Below are positions 24,201 to 34,590 of a stretch of DNA of 64,000 nucleotides, piece after piece. The notes below the pieces were generated by a model. It ran no database searches, had not been told where the DNA came from, and saw only the letters and a list, made by a program, of their open reading frames with translations. Source of the stretch: Berghia stephanieae (lineage: Eukaryota; Mollusca; Gastropoda; Nudibranchia; Aeolidiidae); assembly GCA_034508935.3 (NCBI GenBank), contig CM067447.1:38003348-38067347 (forward strand), written 5' to 3'. Position numbers and translations under genes: made by a program. Within the stretch, counting starts at the first letter, position 1. The number at the start of each line of letters is the position of its first letter.

Positions 24201-27200
24201 AAATGAATATAGAAGTGTTAAAAGCTCCAGAATACAAAGATGTAAAGCAGAAAGAGGAACAGAAAACAATGTTTTGGAGTGAGTCAGTATTTAAAGGTGA
24301 CAGAAAAATTGTTGAATTGGTAGAGAATATTGAAGATACTACTTATTCAAATAATGATGAAGTAAAAATGGATGATTTTTCCTCTGATTTTGATAAGCTT
24401 GAAGAAAGTAATGAACATGAATTATATTCAAGAAGCATTGATGAAATACCTGGAAGGGCTTCTTGTTTACTTAATACTTGTGAAGATAACATTTGCACTA
24501 TTCAGAGTAGAAAGGATAATAATCTCTCTGTGGATGAAATTGATAAAAGTCACTTAGAAAAATTAGAAGAAATCAATCGATCTAAAAGGCTAGAAGAAAA
24601 AGAAATTTATGAGGAGATAAGAGAAAATAATACAGAAAAGACTCTGTTTGTAGCTAGTCATTTACTTCATGTATCCAAAAAGAAATCAGTCTCTGATGTT
24701 GTTGAACAAAGTGATAGTTCTAAACAGCGTTTTGAAGAACACAATGAACATTATGAATCTGACATAGATATCTTAGATTACAGCCAATATGGTAATGCAG
24801 AGAGAAAAGTGACTTTACATCGAGATAACATCAACTATTTGAAGGAAATGAAAATATGACCACTGTCATAGATTCCATCTGCAATGACAGTAATATAGAA
24901 AATGAAATAAAAGAGAATGCTCATAAAGGCTTGCAAGAAAATGCAGAAGATTTATTTGACTCAAGTAGTGAGGTTATTATACTTAAGGAAAAAGCAGCTT
25001 CTGAAAAAGGAAACAGGGGCAGTAACTCCTTTGAAAAATACGATGAAAGTAACACTGATAAAGAATGGGATGAAAATTATGCTGCAAATTTAAGAATTGA
25101 TAATGGAGACCAGTCTTATCAAAACAATCGTGAAGATGTGAAGAAAGATAAGGAAGTAACATCTGATGTTTATAAGAAGGATTCCGGTTGTGAAATTGAT
25201 ATGCAAAAATCAGTTGAGTTACATCAGGATATTGGTGATGCAAGCAAAATGGTAGCTGAAAACAAATTCTCAAAGGATGCCAGGGAAACTCACAATCACT
25301 TGATGACACTAAGTCCAGGATCAAAAAAGGACATTAGTACTTTGCAGACCACCAAAGAGGATGGCGAGAAAGACAAATGTTATGATTGTGAAGAAGATGA
25401 AGAGGGGAATTTTAAGGACAAAGAGTTCAACGATATGGAAACAGACTCAACTGGCAGAGATCACAAGAGGACTGGTGACATTGTTGTTGGTGATGTACTT
25501 GTTCAGAGTGGGAATAACAAAAAAGATAGCCCAAAGCAGCTTAGAACAAGAAGGAGAGTGTATTATGGTTATAATTCTGTTGTGAAATTGCCTGACGATT
25601 CATATATGTGTTTAGAAAGTGATATTAAGGTACCAAAAACAAACATTGAAAATACAGATAAAGAAGTCAGAAATGGGTTCGAAGAGAAGAAAGGTAAAGA
25701 AAGGCAAATGTATAACAAGAGTCATAAGAGAGGAAGAAGATCAGGAAAAGAATCGGTGAAGGATTCAAACCAAATAAGCTACGAAAAGAGAAGTATGAAT
25801 TGTCAAGAACCTCTTGTCAAAACAGAATTGGAAAATGTTGGAAAAACATTGAGAAAATACCATGACGAGAGCAAAGAAGACCATGATGATAAAACTCAAG
25901 AGAGCCTTGTGGATGAAAACAAGGATTCAATGCAAATGGAATACTCTGGGAAGGATCTCCAAGGGGATTATGATGTCAGAGATAAGAATTTGAAGAAGGG
26001 AAATGAAGTTATAGATATACAGGATAGTTGTGACTTGAGTTTCAAATATCAACAAAATTGTGAGGACAGTGATCATCAAACTAAGTGCTTTGTCAATGAA
26101 AGGAAAGCCAAACTTTTACCTGAAGAGGTATGTGCTAATGAAACCATTGGAAGACAAATTAAAAAGAAAACAGATATTTTATGGCAAAATGAATCTGACA
26201 ATTATGATGATGATAGAACGACTGCTGAGGAATTGAAGGCTCGAAAGGATATATTTGACATGGTGATGAGAAAGCGAGAATCATTGTCCATTAAGAAATT
26301 ATTACGGAAACTGAAGATGAAAGCCTCCATTGAAGTAGAACATGAATTGGTGGGAACTGAAAGCTCAGAATGTGAAACAAATTTTGTAAAGGAGGAAAAT
26401 ATGATAAAGAAAACTAGTTTTCAAAGTGGAGAAGATTTGTGTAATGAAAGTTTAGACTTTGAAGCGGATGAATCATCTTTCAAATCCAATCCTGATCTAT
26501 GTGAATTTATGAGTGAAAATGTGTCAAGAAAATCATCAAATACTTTGGATATTGGAGATGGTTCACTATACAATCTAGATTCTACGAAAGAAACATTTGT
26601 GCTTGATGGTCAATAGAACATGGAATTATGGGTAAAAATAAATATAGTGAGAATATGTCAACTTCCTGGGTTGACAAAGAAAATGTATTTGATAAGCCAA
26701 GAACTGAAATAGGGTTGTTGAGGAAGATACCTGGATTTGATAAACAGGATGTTGTCATAGAAAAGATGAAAGAAGAATCTGTGCCATTAAAGTGTGATCT
26801 AAAAGACAACCCACGAGCTTCATCTCTTGGAATACTGGACAGATCAACATATTCAAATGATGCAACATTGGAATGGGAAGATGTTAAAAATTTGAATGAG
26901 AACTCGACTTGTGGTCCCCATGGCTTAATTAGGAATCAAACATCGGACAAAGAGATAGCATGTAAAGATAAAGCAAATCCGGCTGACCAAAATAATTATG
27001 AAAATGTCATAAAGAAAAATACTGGCTGTAAACTGGATGAACAAACGTCATTTGAGTTGCATCAGGATATTGGTGATACAAATATAGTTGTGGATGAAAA
27101 CAAAGCTTCTAAGGATGCCATCAAAACACATGAAGACAATGTAGACTTGGTGACTGTAGGTTCAGGATCAAAAGAAGACTTGTGTGTTGTTGAGACCACC

Positions 27201-30106
27201 ATTAAGGCTTGTCAGAGAGACAAAGATTATGCTGGTGAAGATGAAACAAATGGATTAAATAATTTCAACAAAAGTAGGATATGGAATTTGGACATTCAAG
27301 AAAAAGAGTCATTAGGCAGAGATCACAAGAGGATTGATCTTTTTTCTCAGATTGAGGGTAAGAAATCTTGTGGACAAAAACGAAACCTTAAGCAGTTAAG
27401 GACAAGAAGGAGAGTTTACTACGGCTATAATTCTGTTTTGAAGTTATCTGAAGACAATGCAAACGTGTTGTCAAATGAAAACGATATTCAGACACCTAAA
27501 AAAGGTACGAAAGGTAAGGATATAGAAGATAGAAATGTGGAGCAAGATGAGAAAGATAAAGAAGTAATTAAAAAGAATCAGAAAAGAAGTGTGAAAAATA
27601 AAGAATCTCTTGACAAAACGGAATTAGTCGATCTTGGAGAAACAGTAAGGAGCTGCCATGATGAAACTAATGAAAACATGATTGTTGCAGTTCAAGAGAG
27701 CCAAATCGATAAAAACATAGATGCAATACAGACAGAATATCCCGAGATGGTTGGGGATGATAAATATGTTTTTGACAGAAATTGTGAAGGTGAAAATGAT
27801 ACGGTATATACAGACAGACAGGTTAGTTATGACTTAGTTTGTAACTTTAAACAAGATGGTTGTGATCATGAAAAAAGTAAAGACAATGAAAAGGACTCTG
27901 TTATTGAAAAGACTGATATCAAAAGAATTGAAGTTATATCACAAAACTCCAATAACAAAGGCACTTCTAAAGAAATAGATTGTCAAACTAAAATCAATTC
28001 AGAATATTTGGACATCGAGCTAAACGCATCAATAAGGGACACTAAGAAATCAGACAGTCATGATATAAGTGAGGATGGAGTAACAGATATGGAATTAAAA
28101 GCTAGGAAAGATATATTGGACATGGTGATGAAGAAACGCAAATCATTGTCCTTGAACAAATCAAAACGAAGGAAAAAGATGATGTTCACTGGTGAAGATG
28201 AAGAATATGAAATTGATTGTGAGAAGCAGGACAAAAGTGACGAGATGGGGGAAACTGAAAATAATAACTGTGAAGAATTGGTAAGGGAGAAAAATTTGAA
28301 TGATAGATTAACAGCAATGACAAAGAGATCTGGTTCTAGTTGTGATGAAGAGGATTTAAGTGACTATTCATTAGTCATTGAAGAAGACAAATCATCTTTC
28401 AAAAAGTATCTAGATCCGTTTGGTTTCATGAATAAAAATAAGATGAGAAAATATCCATCCACTAAGGATGTATCAAAAGCTGTAACCACACAATCATTTG
28501 ATAACATGGAAGAAACATTTGATAATAAAAGATTTGCAGAATATGAAAGTGTAAATACTGAAGAGAAAAATGAGAGTATATCTGTATTGAGATTTGCTAG
28601 AGAGACAGTCACTGAAAACTCAAAAACTGAAAAAGTGTTGTCAAGGAAGGTGACTTGGTTGGAGAGGAAACGAGAGGCATTTATGGAAAAAAAGAGAGTA
28701 AAATCTGAACCATTCACTTGGGATTTGGATGAAAACTTCAAAACTTCAGCATGTCAGAAGCAAGATCGTCCATCCTTTGAAGCTGAAAATAGGCAAGATA
28801 GACATGATTGTGACATAAAGGTCAATAATTTTCATGAAGTCGATGATGGATCAAAATGTTCAAGTTTATTAAAAGAAGACTCAGTAAAGAAAAGAAAGAA
28901 GTCAAATCTATCTACTTTTCAAGATTCTGTTAGTGTAAGTAATGTTAATAAGCGAACCTCTAGAAAGCGATTATCTTCTCCAACATCACAAACTCTTGTG
29001 AAAGTTAGGAAAAAATTAAAATCTGACTCAAAATTACTTACGGATTCGAACATATCCATGTCTACCACTGAATCTCCTCTACCATCACCTCAAAAAAAAA
29101 GGGGAAGACCTAAAAAGTTATCAAATGATACAAGTGTTGTTGAAAACGCTCATGTTTGTGTTAAAGAAAGTCCTCATTTTATAAACATTGATGATGATGA
29201 AATCTCTTTCAATACAAGGAGTTTGTCTCCTTCTTTTACATCTGAGAATACACCTGAAAAGGGAATCAGTATTAAGAAAAGGGAAGACCAAGAAAGAAAC
29301 CCAAGACAGATTCTGAAACCAGTCCACATCAAAACTTAAAAGTAAATAAAAGTGCTAGCCCGGAATCAAATCCATCTCCTTCAAATGTCAGTGATCCAAA
29401 ACTGAGAAAGGCTGGACTGATTCCAGTGTCAAAGACTCCTACCCCACCAACACCTACTCTGTCTGATGTTCGTAAAAATGTCAAATCTCCATCCCCACCA
29501 AATAACTCAATTGCCACTTTGTGTAATCAAAGCTGTAAAAAGAATGATGAACAAAATCCTTTATATTTGAATTTGAGCCAAAAGGAGACATTTTATAAAC
29601 AGTCAAAAGTATTTGAAATCAGTGGTAATAAATCAGATTCTCCTGCCTCATCATCAAAAATTACAAGTCCTCTTTTTGACAAATCTGGAGACAATCTTAC
29701 TTTAGAGGTGAAGACTCAGATCAATGACCAGAATGAAAAAGACACAAAGACAGAAAGTTACAATGTTACATCGACCGCTGCTGTAGTCAAACGAAGAAAT
29801 CCAACTACTTTAAGAAAACATTTTGATCTCCAAAAAGCTATCAAACGAAAGCAGACTTGCCCAGTCAAAACACAAACTATTGTCTATAGAGTCAACCCTC
29901 TGCCTAAAATTACCAATACTTTGTCTGTACCTGTACAAATAGAAAAGGACAGGACAGTACACAAGACCTTAACATCTGGTGTCTCTCATGTAAATTCTCA
30001 AGAGACAATAGATGGTGAGCTGAAGTGGAAGATTAGTAAAGAAATGAAACCAACCAAAGGAAAGTCTAAGCAGCATCATACCTCTCTCTCCTTTAAGCGC
30101 ACCTAA
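16101..30106 (+). CDS. Giant last exon of ZNF292/RLF-like zinc-finger / AT-hook gene, frame-broken as assembled
   Basis: The exon follows ATCTTTCCAG in phase 0 and ends at a TAA at 30104-30106, about 14 kb and nearly 4,670 codons of continuous coding character. Domains in order: end of the helical N-terminal region, Ser/Gln-rich linker, three C2HC fingers, C2H2 fingers, AT-hook-like motif, long Glu/Asp/Lys/Ser-rich region with internal repeats, two further AT-hooks, and a basic C-terminal tail. The reading frame changes about twelve times (near 18262, 18346, 20035, 20318, 20437, 21775, 22210, 22405, 22497, 24836, 26600, 29276), with one in-frame TAA near 22342. Several changes fall at homopolymers. 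It is much longer than human ZNF292 (about 2,700 residues). The product is probably a nuclear DNA-binding regulator. Whether the breaks are assembly errors or real decay is not decided. Confidence 0.65.
18263..18346 (+). CDS. Last exon, short bridging segment
   Basis: Between two frame changes, about 28 codons read KITQMQPQVSVEQIRERMK and QEQIEGK. This looks like genuine coding sequence and is in neither the upstream nor the downstream frame. It shows that two small indels lie within about 90 bases, at A-rich and G-rich spots. Confidence 0.6.
18347..20035 (+). CDS. Last exon, segment 2: zinc fingers
   Basis: Finger 1 (18382-18447) is C-x2-C-x12-H-x4-C. Finger 2 (18547-18609) and finger 3 (19120-19182) are C-x2-C-x12-H-x3-C, so the first three end in cysteine (C2HC). 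Finger 4 (19912-19977, FKCIVCGKVCNSNRILIQH) is an ordinary C-x2-C-x12-H-x4-H. Between fingers lie long Ser/Thr/Lys-rich linkers and an acidic stretch (VDSDVEDLDFLL, about 19350). Wide spacing is unlike tandem KRAB-type arrays and fits large chromatin-associated zinc-finger proteins. The segment ends in finger 5 (YICHLCKR), where the frame changes. Confidence 0.75.
20036..20437 (+). CDS. Last exon, segment 3: end of finger 5, basic region, AT-hook-like motif
   Basis: FSTFMHYMHHVPNH supplies the histidines of finger 5. It is followed by a very basic region (KKRGGISPKRAKALRSKKKA). After a frame change at a T6 run near 20318 the sequence continues SLNGNARSNIVNKRRIGYRG and RPTNAQQSLKEK. The GYRGRP core (about 20370-20390) resembles an AT-hook. 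A further frame change near 20437 precedes an ETCAYCDIPM motif. Confidence 0.6.
20440..21775 (+). CDS. Last exon, segment 4: CxxC motif and acidic/Ser-rich region
   Basis: It starts with ETCAYCDIP, a lone C-x2-C, then SPYISDVSDDEYYASEDVDS, an acidic serine-rich stretch that could be a casein-kinase-type target. The rest is low-complexity Lys/Glu/Ser/Asn sequence. SSVRKRRCSVYLGQKV near 21140 weakly resembles the RTRRRVYYGY motif found twice further on. Confidence 0.6.
21776..22497 (+). CDS. Last exon, segment 5: 31-residue tandem repeat, most disrupted part
   Basis: Two tandem copies of a 93-base unit lie at about 22035-22127 and 22128-22220, encoding IQNRLQSE(F/I)VKINKDGI and LGSEDTGMK. The second copy has GAAGAGGTCGG where the first has GAAGAAGGTCGG, a one-base loss that changes the frame. 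The continuation VGAFPLDDEFEKQNIL is clearly coding. A TAA near 22342 and further frame changes near 22405 and 22497 follow. Confidence 0.6.
22498..24835 (+). CDS. Last exon, segment 6: acidic low-complexity region
   Basis: About 780 codons of Glu/Lys/Ser/Asn/Asp-rich sequence with no recognised domain, open throughout. It starts upstream of the first ATG in frame (ESKVSVNVDENLEERSD precedes it). Composition suggests an intrinsically disordered spacer. The frame changes near 24836, where FEGNENMTTVIDS continues the protein. Confidence 0.65.
24836..26600 (+). CDS. Last exon, segment 7: first copy of the internal duplication
   Basis: It contains, in order, SVELHQDIGD, GRDHKRTGD, KQLRTRRRVYYGYNSV (about 25532-25580), ELKARKDIFDMVMRKRESLS and ADESSFKSNPDLCEFM. 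The same landmarks recur in the same order in the next segment, about 1.86 kb downstream, so this is an old intragenic duplication. RTRRRVYYGYNS is the best-conserved piece and is likely functional, perhaps a basic interaction or DNA-contact motif; no named domain fits. Confidence 0.65.
26601..29275 (+). CDS. Last exon, segment 8: second copy of the duplication, AT-hook
   Basis: It repeats the landmarks of the previous segment: SFELHQDIGD, GRDHKRIDL, KQLRTRRRVYYGYNSV (27390-27437), ELKARKDILDMVMKKRKSLS and EEDKSSFKKYLDPFGFM. Near the end KKRGRPKKL (29094-29120) is a canonical AT-hook core that would bind the minor groove of AT-rich DNA. The sequence between is Lys/Glu/Asp-rich. The frame changes near 29276 in an AAGAAAAGGG run. 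Confidence 0.7.
29276..30106 (+). CDS. Last exon, segment 9: second AT-hook and C-terminus
   Basis: It starts with KGRPRKKPKTDSETS, another AT-hook-like motif, then a Pro/Ser-rich part (SKTPTPPTPTLSD) and a basic tail. The last residues read HHTSLSFKRT before TAA. AT-hooks together with fingers suggest a protein that reads AT-rich DNA or chromatin. Confidence 0.7.
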   Translation, partial: EKGRPRKKPKTDSETSPHQNLKVNKSASPESNPSPSNVSDPKLRKAGLIPVSKTPTPPTPTLSDVRKNVKSPSPPNNSIATLCNQSCKKNDEQNPLYLNLSQKETFYKQSKVFEISGNKSDSPASSSKITSPLFDKSGDNLTLEVKTQINDQNEKDTKTESYNVTSTAAVVKRRNPTTLRKHFDLQKAIKRKQTCPVKTQTIVYRVNPLPKITNTLSVPVQIEKDRTVHKTLTSGVSHVNSQETIDGELKWKISKEMKPTKGKSKQHHTSLSFKRT

Positions 30107-30408
30107 TGTCAGTGTTAACACTCCTGCGTATGTCAATTTTCATGTCTAAGTGATGTCTTAAGATTTTCTGGTCAACAAGCATTATGGACAGTAATTAAGC
30201 AAGTAAGAAATTAGAAAATGCACTTGTTGGTCAAAAGGAAAAACGTATACAGTTAGTGGTTCAATACCTTTAAAGTGAGCTGTTGTTCACAGGGAATTGT
30301 TTAATATTGCTGATATGTTTTATTGTATTCGGATGGTCAAAAAGAAAAAAAATAGCATGGATACTTTGACTGACAAAGTGTTACTCATAGGGTTTTTGTA
30401 CTATTGTT
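30107..30408 (+). other. Probable 3' untranslated region
   Basis: Downstream of the stop there is AT-rich sequence with no open frame and no obvious AATAAA before the repeat mosaic at 30409. The transcript end cannot be placed from sequence alone. Confidence 0.4.
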
Positions 30409-31810
30409 CTGGGTGGGGTTCTTGACCTCCCATCTTTGGCAGGAAGGTCACTTACTGTATCTTCTACACCCCTGTATATCTCTTTTCCAACGTCCTTTTC
30501 CTGGGGGGGTTCCTGACCTCCCATAGTGGGCAGGGGGTACATGCTGTGTCTTCTATCCCCTTATATCTGTTTTCCAACATGCTTTCTGTCTTTGTCTTGG
30601 AATGAGATTACTTGGTTTTGTCCTGTCCCTGGCCAGAGTCCTAACTGGGAGGGAAACAGTCAAATGCACAGTTATTGTTTTGGGAGATGATATTTTTTTC
30701 CTTGTAAATCATCTCTCTGTTATGTATTATTATATTTGTTATTTTGAATGTATAAAGTAAGCATTTGAGTGTATTCCTCTTTGTTGGATTTTGTGTCCGG
30801 ATGGGACTTATAGGTGATCTCAAACTAAGTACATTGGTGGTATGCTCTTGGAATCTACATCTGATCCCTTTTTGTTCCCAGTTCCCTTGGAATGAGATTA
30901 CTTGGTTTTGTCCTACCTCTGGCCAGATATCCTGGCTGAGAGGGAGACAGTCAAATGTCTAGTTTATTGGGGATGATATTTTTCCCTTGTAAATCATCTC
31001 TCTGTTATGCACCGTATTATGTTTTGCATACATATTATATATGATCTGTAAACATTTGAGTGTATTCCCTTGGTGGGGGACCTGTGCTTGTGTCTGGATG
31101 AGACTTTTAGGTGATCTCTAACTAAGTACTTTGATAGTGTGCTCTTGGAATCTACATCTGTTTCCTATTTGAACCAATTCCCCTTTTTGTCTTCATTTTT
31201 CTTGGATGCTTTAATTGTAATTCTAGAAGTTTTTACTTTCCCATTTTCTCCCTTTTTACTGGCGCTGATATGACCTTAATGTGTTGCAAGCGCCGTAAAA
31301 CCCTTAAAACAAAGACATTCCCAGTTCCCCTGTCTTACTTTTTCTTGGTGCTTTAATTGTTATAGAGAACTATCCCATTTTCTTCCTTTTTACTTGCGCT
31401 GATATAACCTAAATGTGTTTCAAGCGCCGTAAAACCCTTAAAAACAAACAAAATAACGTGCTTTCCGTCTTTGTCTTAGAATGAGATTAGTACTTGTTTG
31501 TTTGTTTTTTTTTTTCTTTCCCTGGGCAAGGTCCTTGGCTGTGAGGGAAACAGTCAAATGTGTAGTTTTAGTTTAGAGAGATGATATTTTTTTCGTTGTA
31601 AATCATCTGTCTGTTATGTGTTATTATATTCGTGTGGACCCATAGTATGCTCTTGGAATTTACATGTTCCATATTTGACCCAATTCCCCCTTATCTTACT
31701 TTTCCTTGTAAATCTCGAAATCTATTGACTATCCCATTTTCTTCCTTTTTGCTGGCGCTGATATGACCTAAATGTGATGCAAGCGCCGTAAAACCCTTAA
31801 AGACAAACCA
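30409..31810 (+). repeat. Mosaic of about five hairpin-tail repeat fragments
   Basis: A 5' fragment (30409-30500) runs into a second start (30504 onward). At about 30885 this jumps back to the GGAATGAGATTACTTGG block, so two partly overlapping copies are joined. Complete hairpin tails appear near 31257-31310, 31390-31445 and 31755-31805. The pattern fits serial insertion of the same family into itself or recombination between copies. Confidence 0.8.
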
Positions 31811-32875
31811 ACATTTGTACAATTTTTCAAAATTTGATATAGACAAATATGAGATATTATTGTTACCCAGTTGCAGAATAGTAAATAAACTTGTATCTAA
31901 ACAATAGATCTATTATTTCAACACAGCATTGACTAATTTTTCTTCATCCATCATCTTTATTTTGAATGAAAGGAGAACGGCGGTCAGTCACAAAGGTTAC
32001 TGAGGAATGAACCAGTAGTCCAGTAGATTTAGGGTTTGACCCGAAAGAAATTGGTACCAAGCTAATTTTTGCACTGATGAAACTAGACCATGTTATAAGC
32101 CTCCTATGAAAAATCTGCAACAATCCGGCCATGAGGAAGAAAAAATGAGTCCTTTTAATACTTTTAAATTTAACATCTGTATGCCTCTTTGTCTTTGTTT
32201 TTGTCGAAGGGAAATAATTTAAAAATTATTTCTTTTCTAAAGACGGTAAAATGACATTGAGTAGCCCCTGAATTAATTTTAGCTGGTACCAATGTTTTCC
32301 TTATTTTTCTAGTCAAATCTCCTGGACTACAGTGTTTGAAAGCCTATAGTATGGATTGCTGGAAAATTCCATAATAAGAAAACTGTGTTACAGGGTCATC
32401 AGACAGAAACCAAAGAGAATTGAAATGTAAAAAAATATTTAAAATTAAATAGCTTTGACTTATTTTGAGGTGCTGAGTTCAATTCTGATACCATTTTTTA
32501 GATTTGAATTCTAAAAAAGTGTTAGTTGGAGTTGTCGAATGTCGTTTATGGTCGGCGCCAGTGGACAGACGTTTCGTATTGTCCATTGTTATTAATTATT
32601 ATAGCCGAATTTCGAAGGAATAAAACCAAATGAACAAATTATGCGTTATTTCACTTCGAGGCTCGTAAACCACACCGATCGGCCTTGTATGATGCAGGTA
32701 GACCATGCAGTTCGCAGTCTGCAGTTCAATTAAGAGCCCTCTTGTTTCTGTCGTTCACTCGAATATGTGCATTGTGTGTTGGCGTTTTTTGTTATTTTCA
32801 AACCCCATTTGTGTGTTGGTGTGTGCGCGGGAGAGAAAGCAGAAATATCAGCCATGCAGTTCCAGCAGCGGGTGT
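31811..32875. other. No gene seen
   Basis: AT-rich sequence without convincing coding or repeat signal. The short open frames have no recognisable protein features. Confidence 0.45.
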
Positions 32876-33002
<127 letters not shown>

Positions 33003-33225
33003 TTCTTTTTCAATCTGACATTTGTATATATGTGTGTTTTGCTACGCACTGTCTGCATCTGAACATGATGTAGTCTATTCCTGACCCCGTGGACACGGTA
33101 TATCGCAAATTCCTCCAGTCCAAAGATAAGGAGATGTGGTGACGTGACTTTTTGCATGCGGGCTTACATACCTTCCAACCCTTCCGATGTTGGCGGAATC
33201 ATTCCTACTTTCACTCGTCCTTTCT

Positions 33226-33740
33226 AGGTGGGGTTGGTACTTACTCTGTCTTCTATCCTCCGATATCTGTTTTCCAACATGCTTTCTGTCTTTGTTTTGG
33301 AATGAGATTACTTGGTTTTGTCCAGGCCCTGGCCGGATACCCTTGCTGGGAGGGAAACAGTCAAATGTATAGTTTAGGGAGATGATACTTTTTTCCTTGT
33401 AAATCATCTCTCTGTTATGCACTGTGTTGTTTTGTTTGCATAGTATATATGATTTGTAAACAATTGAGTGTATCCCTCTTAGACTCTTATGGGGACCTGT
33501 GCTTGTGTCTGGGTGAGACTTTTAGGTGATCTCAAAGTAAGTACTTTGGTCGTGTGCTCTTGGAATCTGGAATCTACATCTGTTTCCTATTTGAACCAAT
33601 TCCCCTTTGTCTTACATTTTCTTGGATGATTCAATTGTAATTCTAGAACTTTTTTATATTTCATTTTCTTCCTTTTTACTGGCGCTGATATGACCTTAAT
33701 GTGTTGCAAGCACCTTAAAACCCTTAAAAACAAAAACAAA
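33226..33740 (+). repeat. Hairpin-tail dispersed repeat, copy (33.2 kb)
   Basis: It opens at AGGTGGGGTTGGTACTTAC, lacking part of the first block, and ends GGCGCTGATATGACC ... GCAAGCACCTTAAAACCC plus an A-rich tail. Here the stem has lost pairing (CACC in place of CGCC). Confidence 0.85.
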
Positions 33741-34197
33741 CGCCACTCTTCCTTTTCTACAATTTCAGGCATTGTCTCTAAAATTCAAATTTTCAAAAAT
33801 AAATAATGATGATGATGGTAAGTGTAGAAAAAATGGATGGGGGGGGGGGGGGGGGAAAGTAAAAATATGAATTTTTTTTTTTTAGAAGTTACTACTACTA
33901 TTGGTCAGTACTGACCAATAGCCCCGTCAGTACTGAGCGCTCTTCCTTTTTTTTCGACTAAATATTTTGACTTCAACTATCCTTTTTCTAACAAATAGTG
34001 TTACTTTCTCTATTCGTACTTCAAACTAAAGCTGGCATTATTCCAGATTGTTTTCATTGTGCAAGATTCGATTCTGCATAGGATCATTGATATATGTATC
34101 CCTAAGATAGGTTATATACCCTCCCCCCCCCCCCCCACGACCTTCTGTCTGTGAGTGAAATAATTGGTCGTGTGTGTGTGTGTGTGTGTGTGTGCAG
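33741..34197. other. No gene seen; 17-G and 14-C runs, TG repeat
   Basis: Mostly AT-rich, with a G run at 33839-33855, a C run at 34123-34136 and a TG repeat just before the next module. Confidence 0.6.
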
Positions 34198-34300
34198 TGT
34201 TGCCAAAACTCCGGTCTGGATAAAAAAAAATTCCGGGTTACTTCCGTCACATTCCGGTGAGGTCAATTTGTTCCAAGGATACCCCCTCCACCACAACATC
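34198..34300 (+). repeat. CCAAAACTCCGGTCTGG module
   Basis: TTGCCAAAACTCCGGTCTGG, AAATTCCGGGTTACTTCCG and GAGGTCAATTTGTTCCAAGG in order, repeated almost identically at 44056-44148 and in diverged form at 12296. Here it runs directly into an ACC/ATC-rich tract, suggesting one element with a unique head and a trinucleotide body. Confidence 0.7.
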
Positions 34301-34590
34301 ATCCTCCCTGCTAAACAACAACCATCACCACATCATCAATCACTACCACTACTACTACAACCACCACATCATCATCCCACTGCTACTACAACCACCAACA
34401 CCACATCATTATCACTACCACTTATAATACACCACCACCACATCATCATCACTACCAGTAATACAACCACCACCACTACACCATCATCACTAGCACACTA
34501 CTACTACAACCACCACCACCGCATCATCATCACTACCACTGCTACTGCAACCACCACCACCACATAATTATCACTACCACAACTACTACA
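34301..34590 (+). repeat. ACC/ATC/ACT-rich trinucleotide tract (left part)
   Basis: Repeats of CACTACCACTACTACAACC and CACCACATCATCATC blocks with loose higher-order periodicity. The tract is split by the LINE that follows and resumes at 35929. Confidence 0.85.

Noticed and set aside
16101-30106. RNA editing or programmed frameshifting as the cause of the frame breaks
   Set aside because: Base-change editing cannot restore frame after indels, and a dozen programmed sites in one exon is implausible. Assembly indels or decay are simpler.
34151-34567. Histidine/threonine-rich frames over ACC/ATC tracts
   Set aside because: They come from trinucleotide repeats and are interrupted by a LINE.
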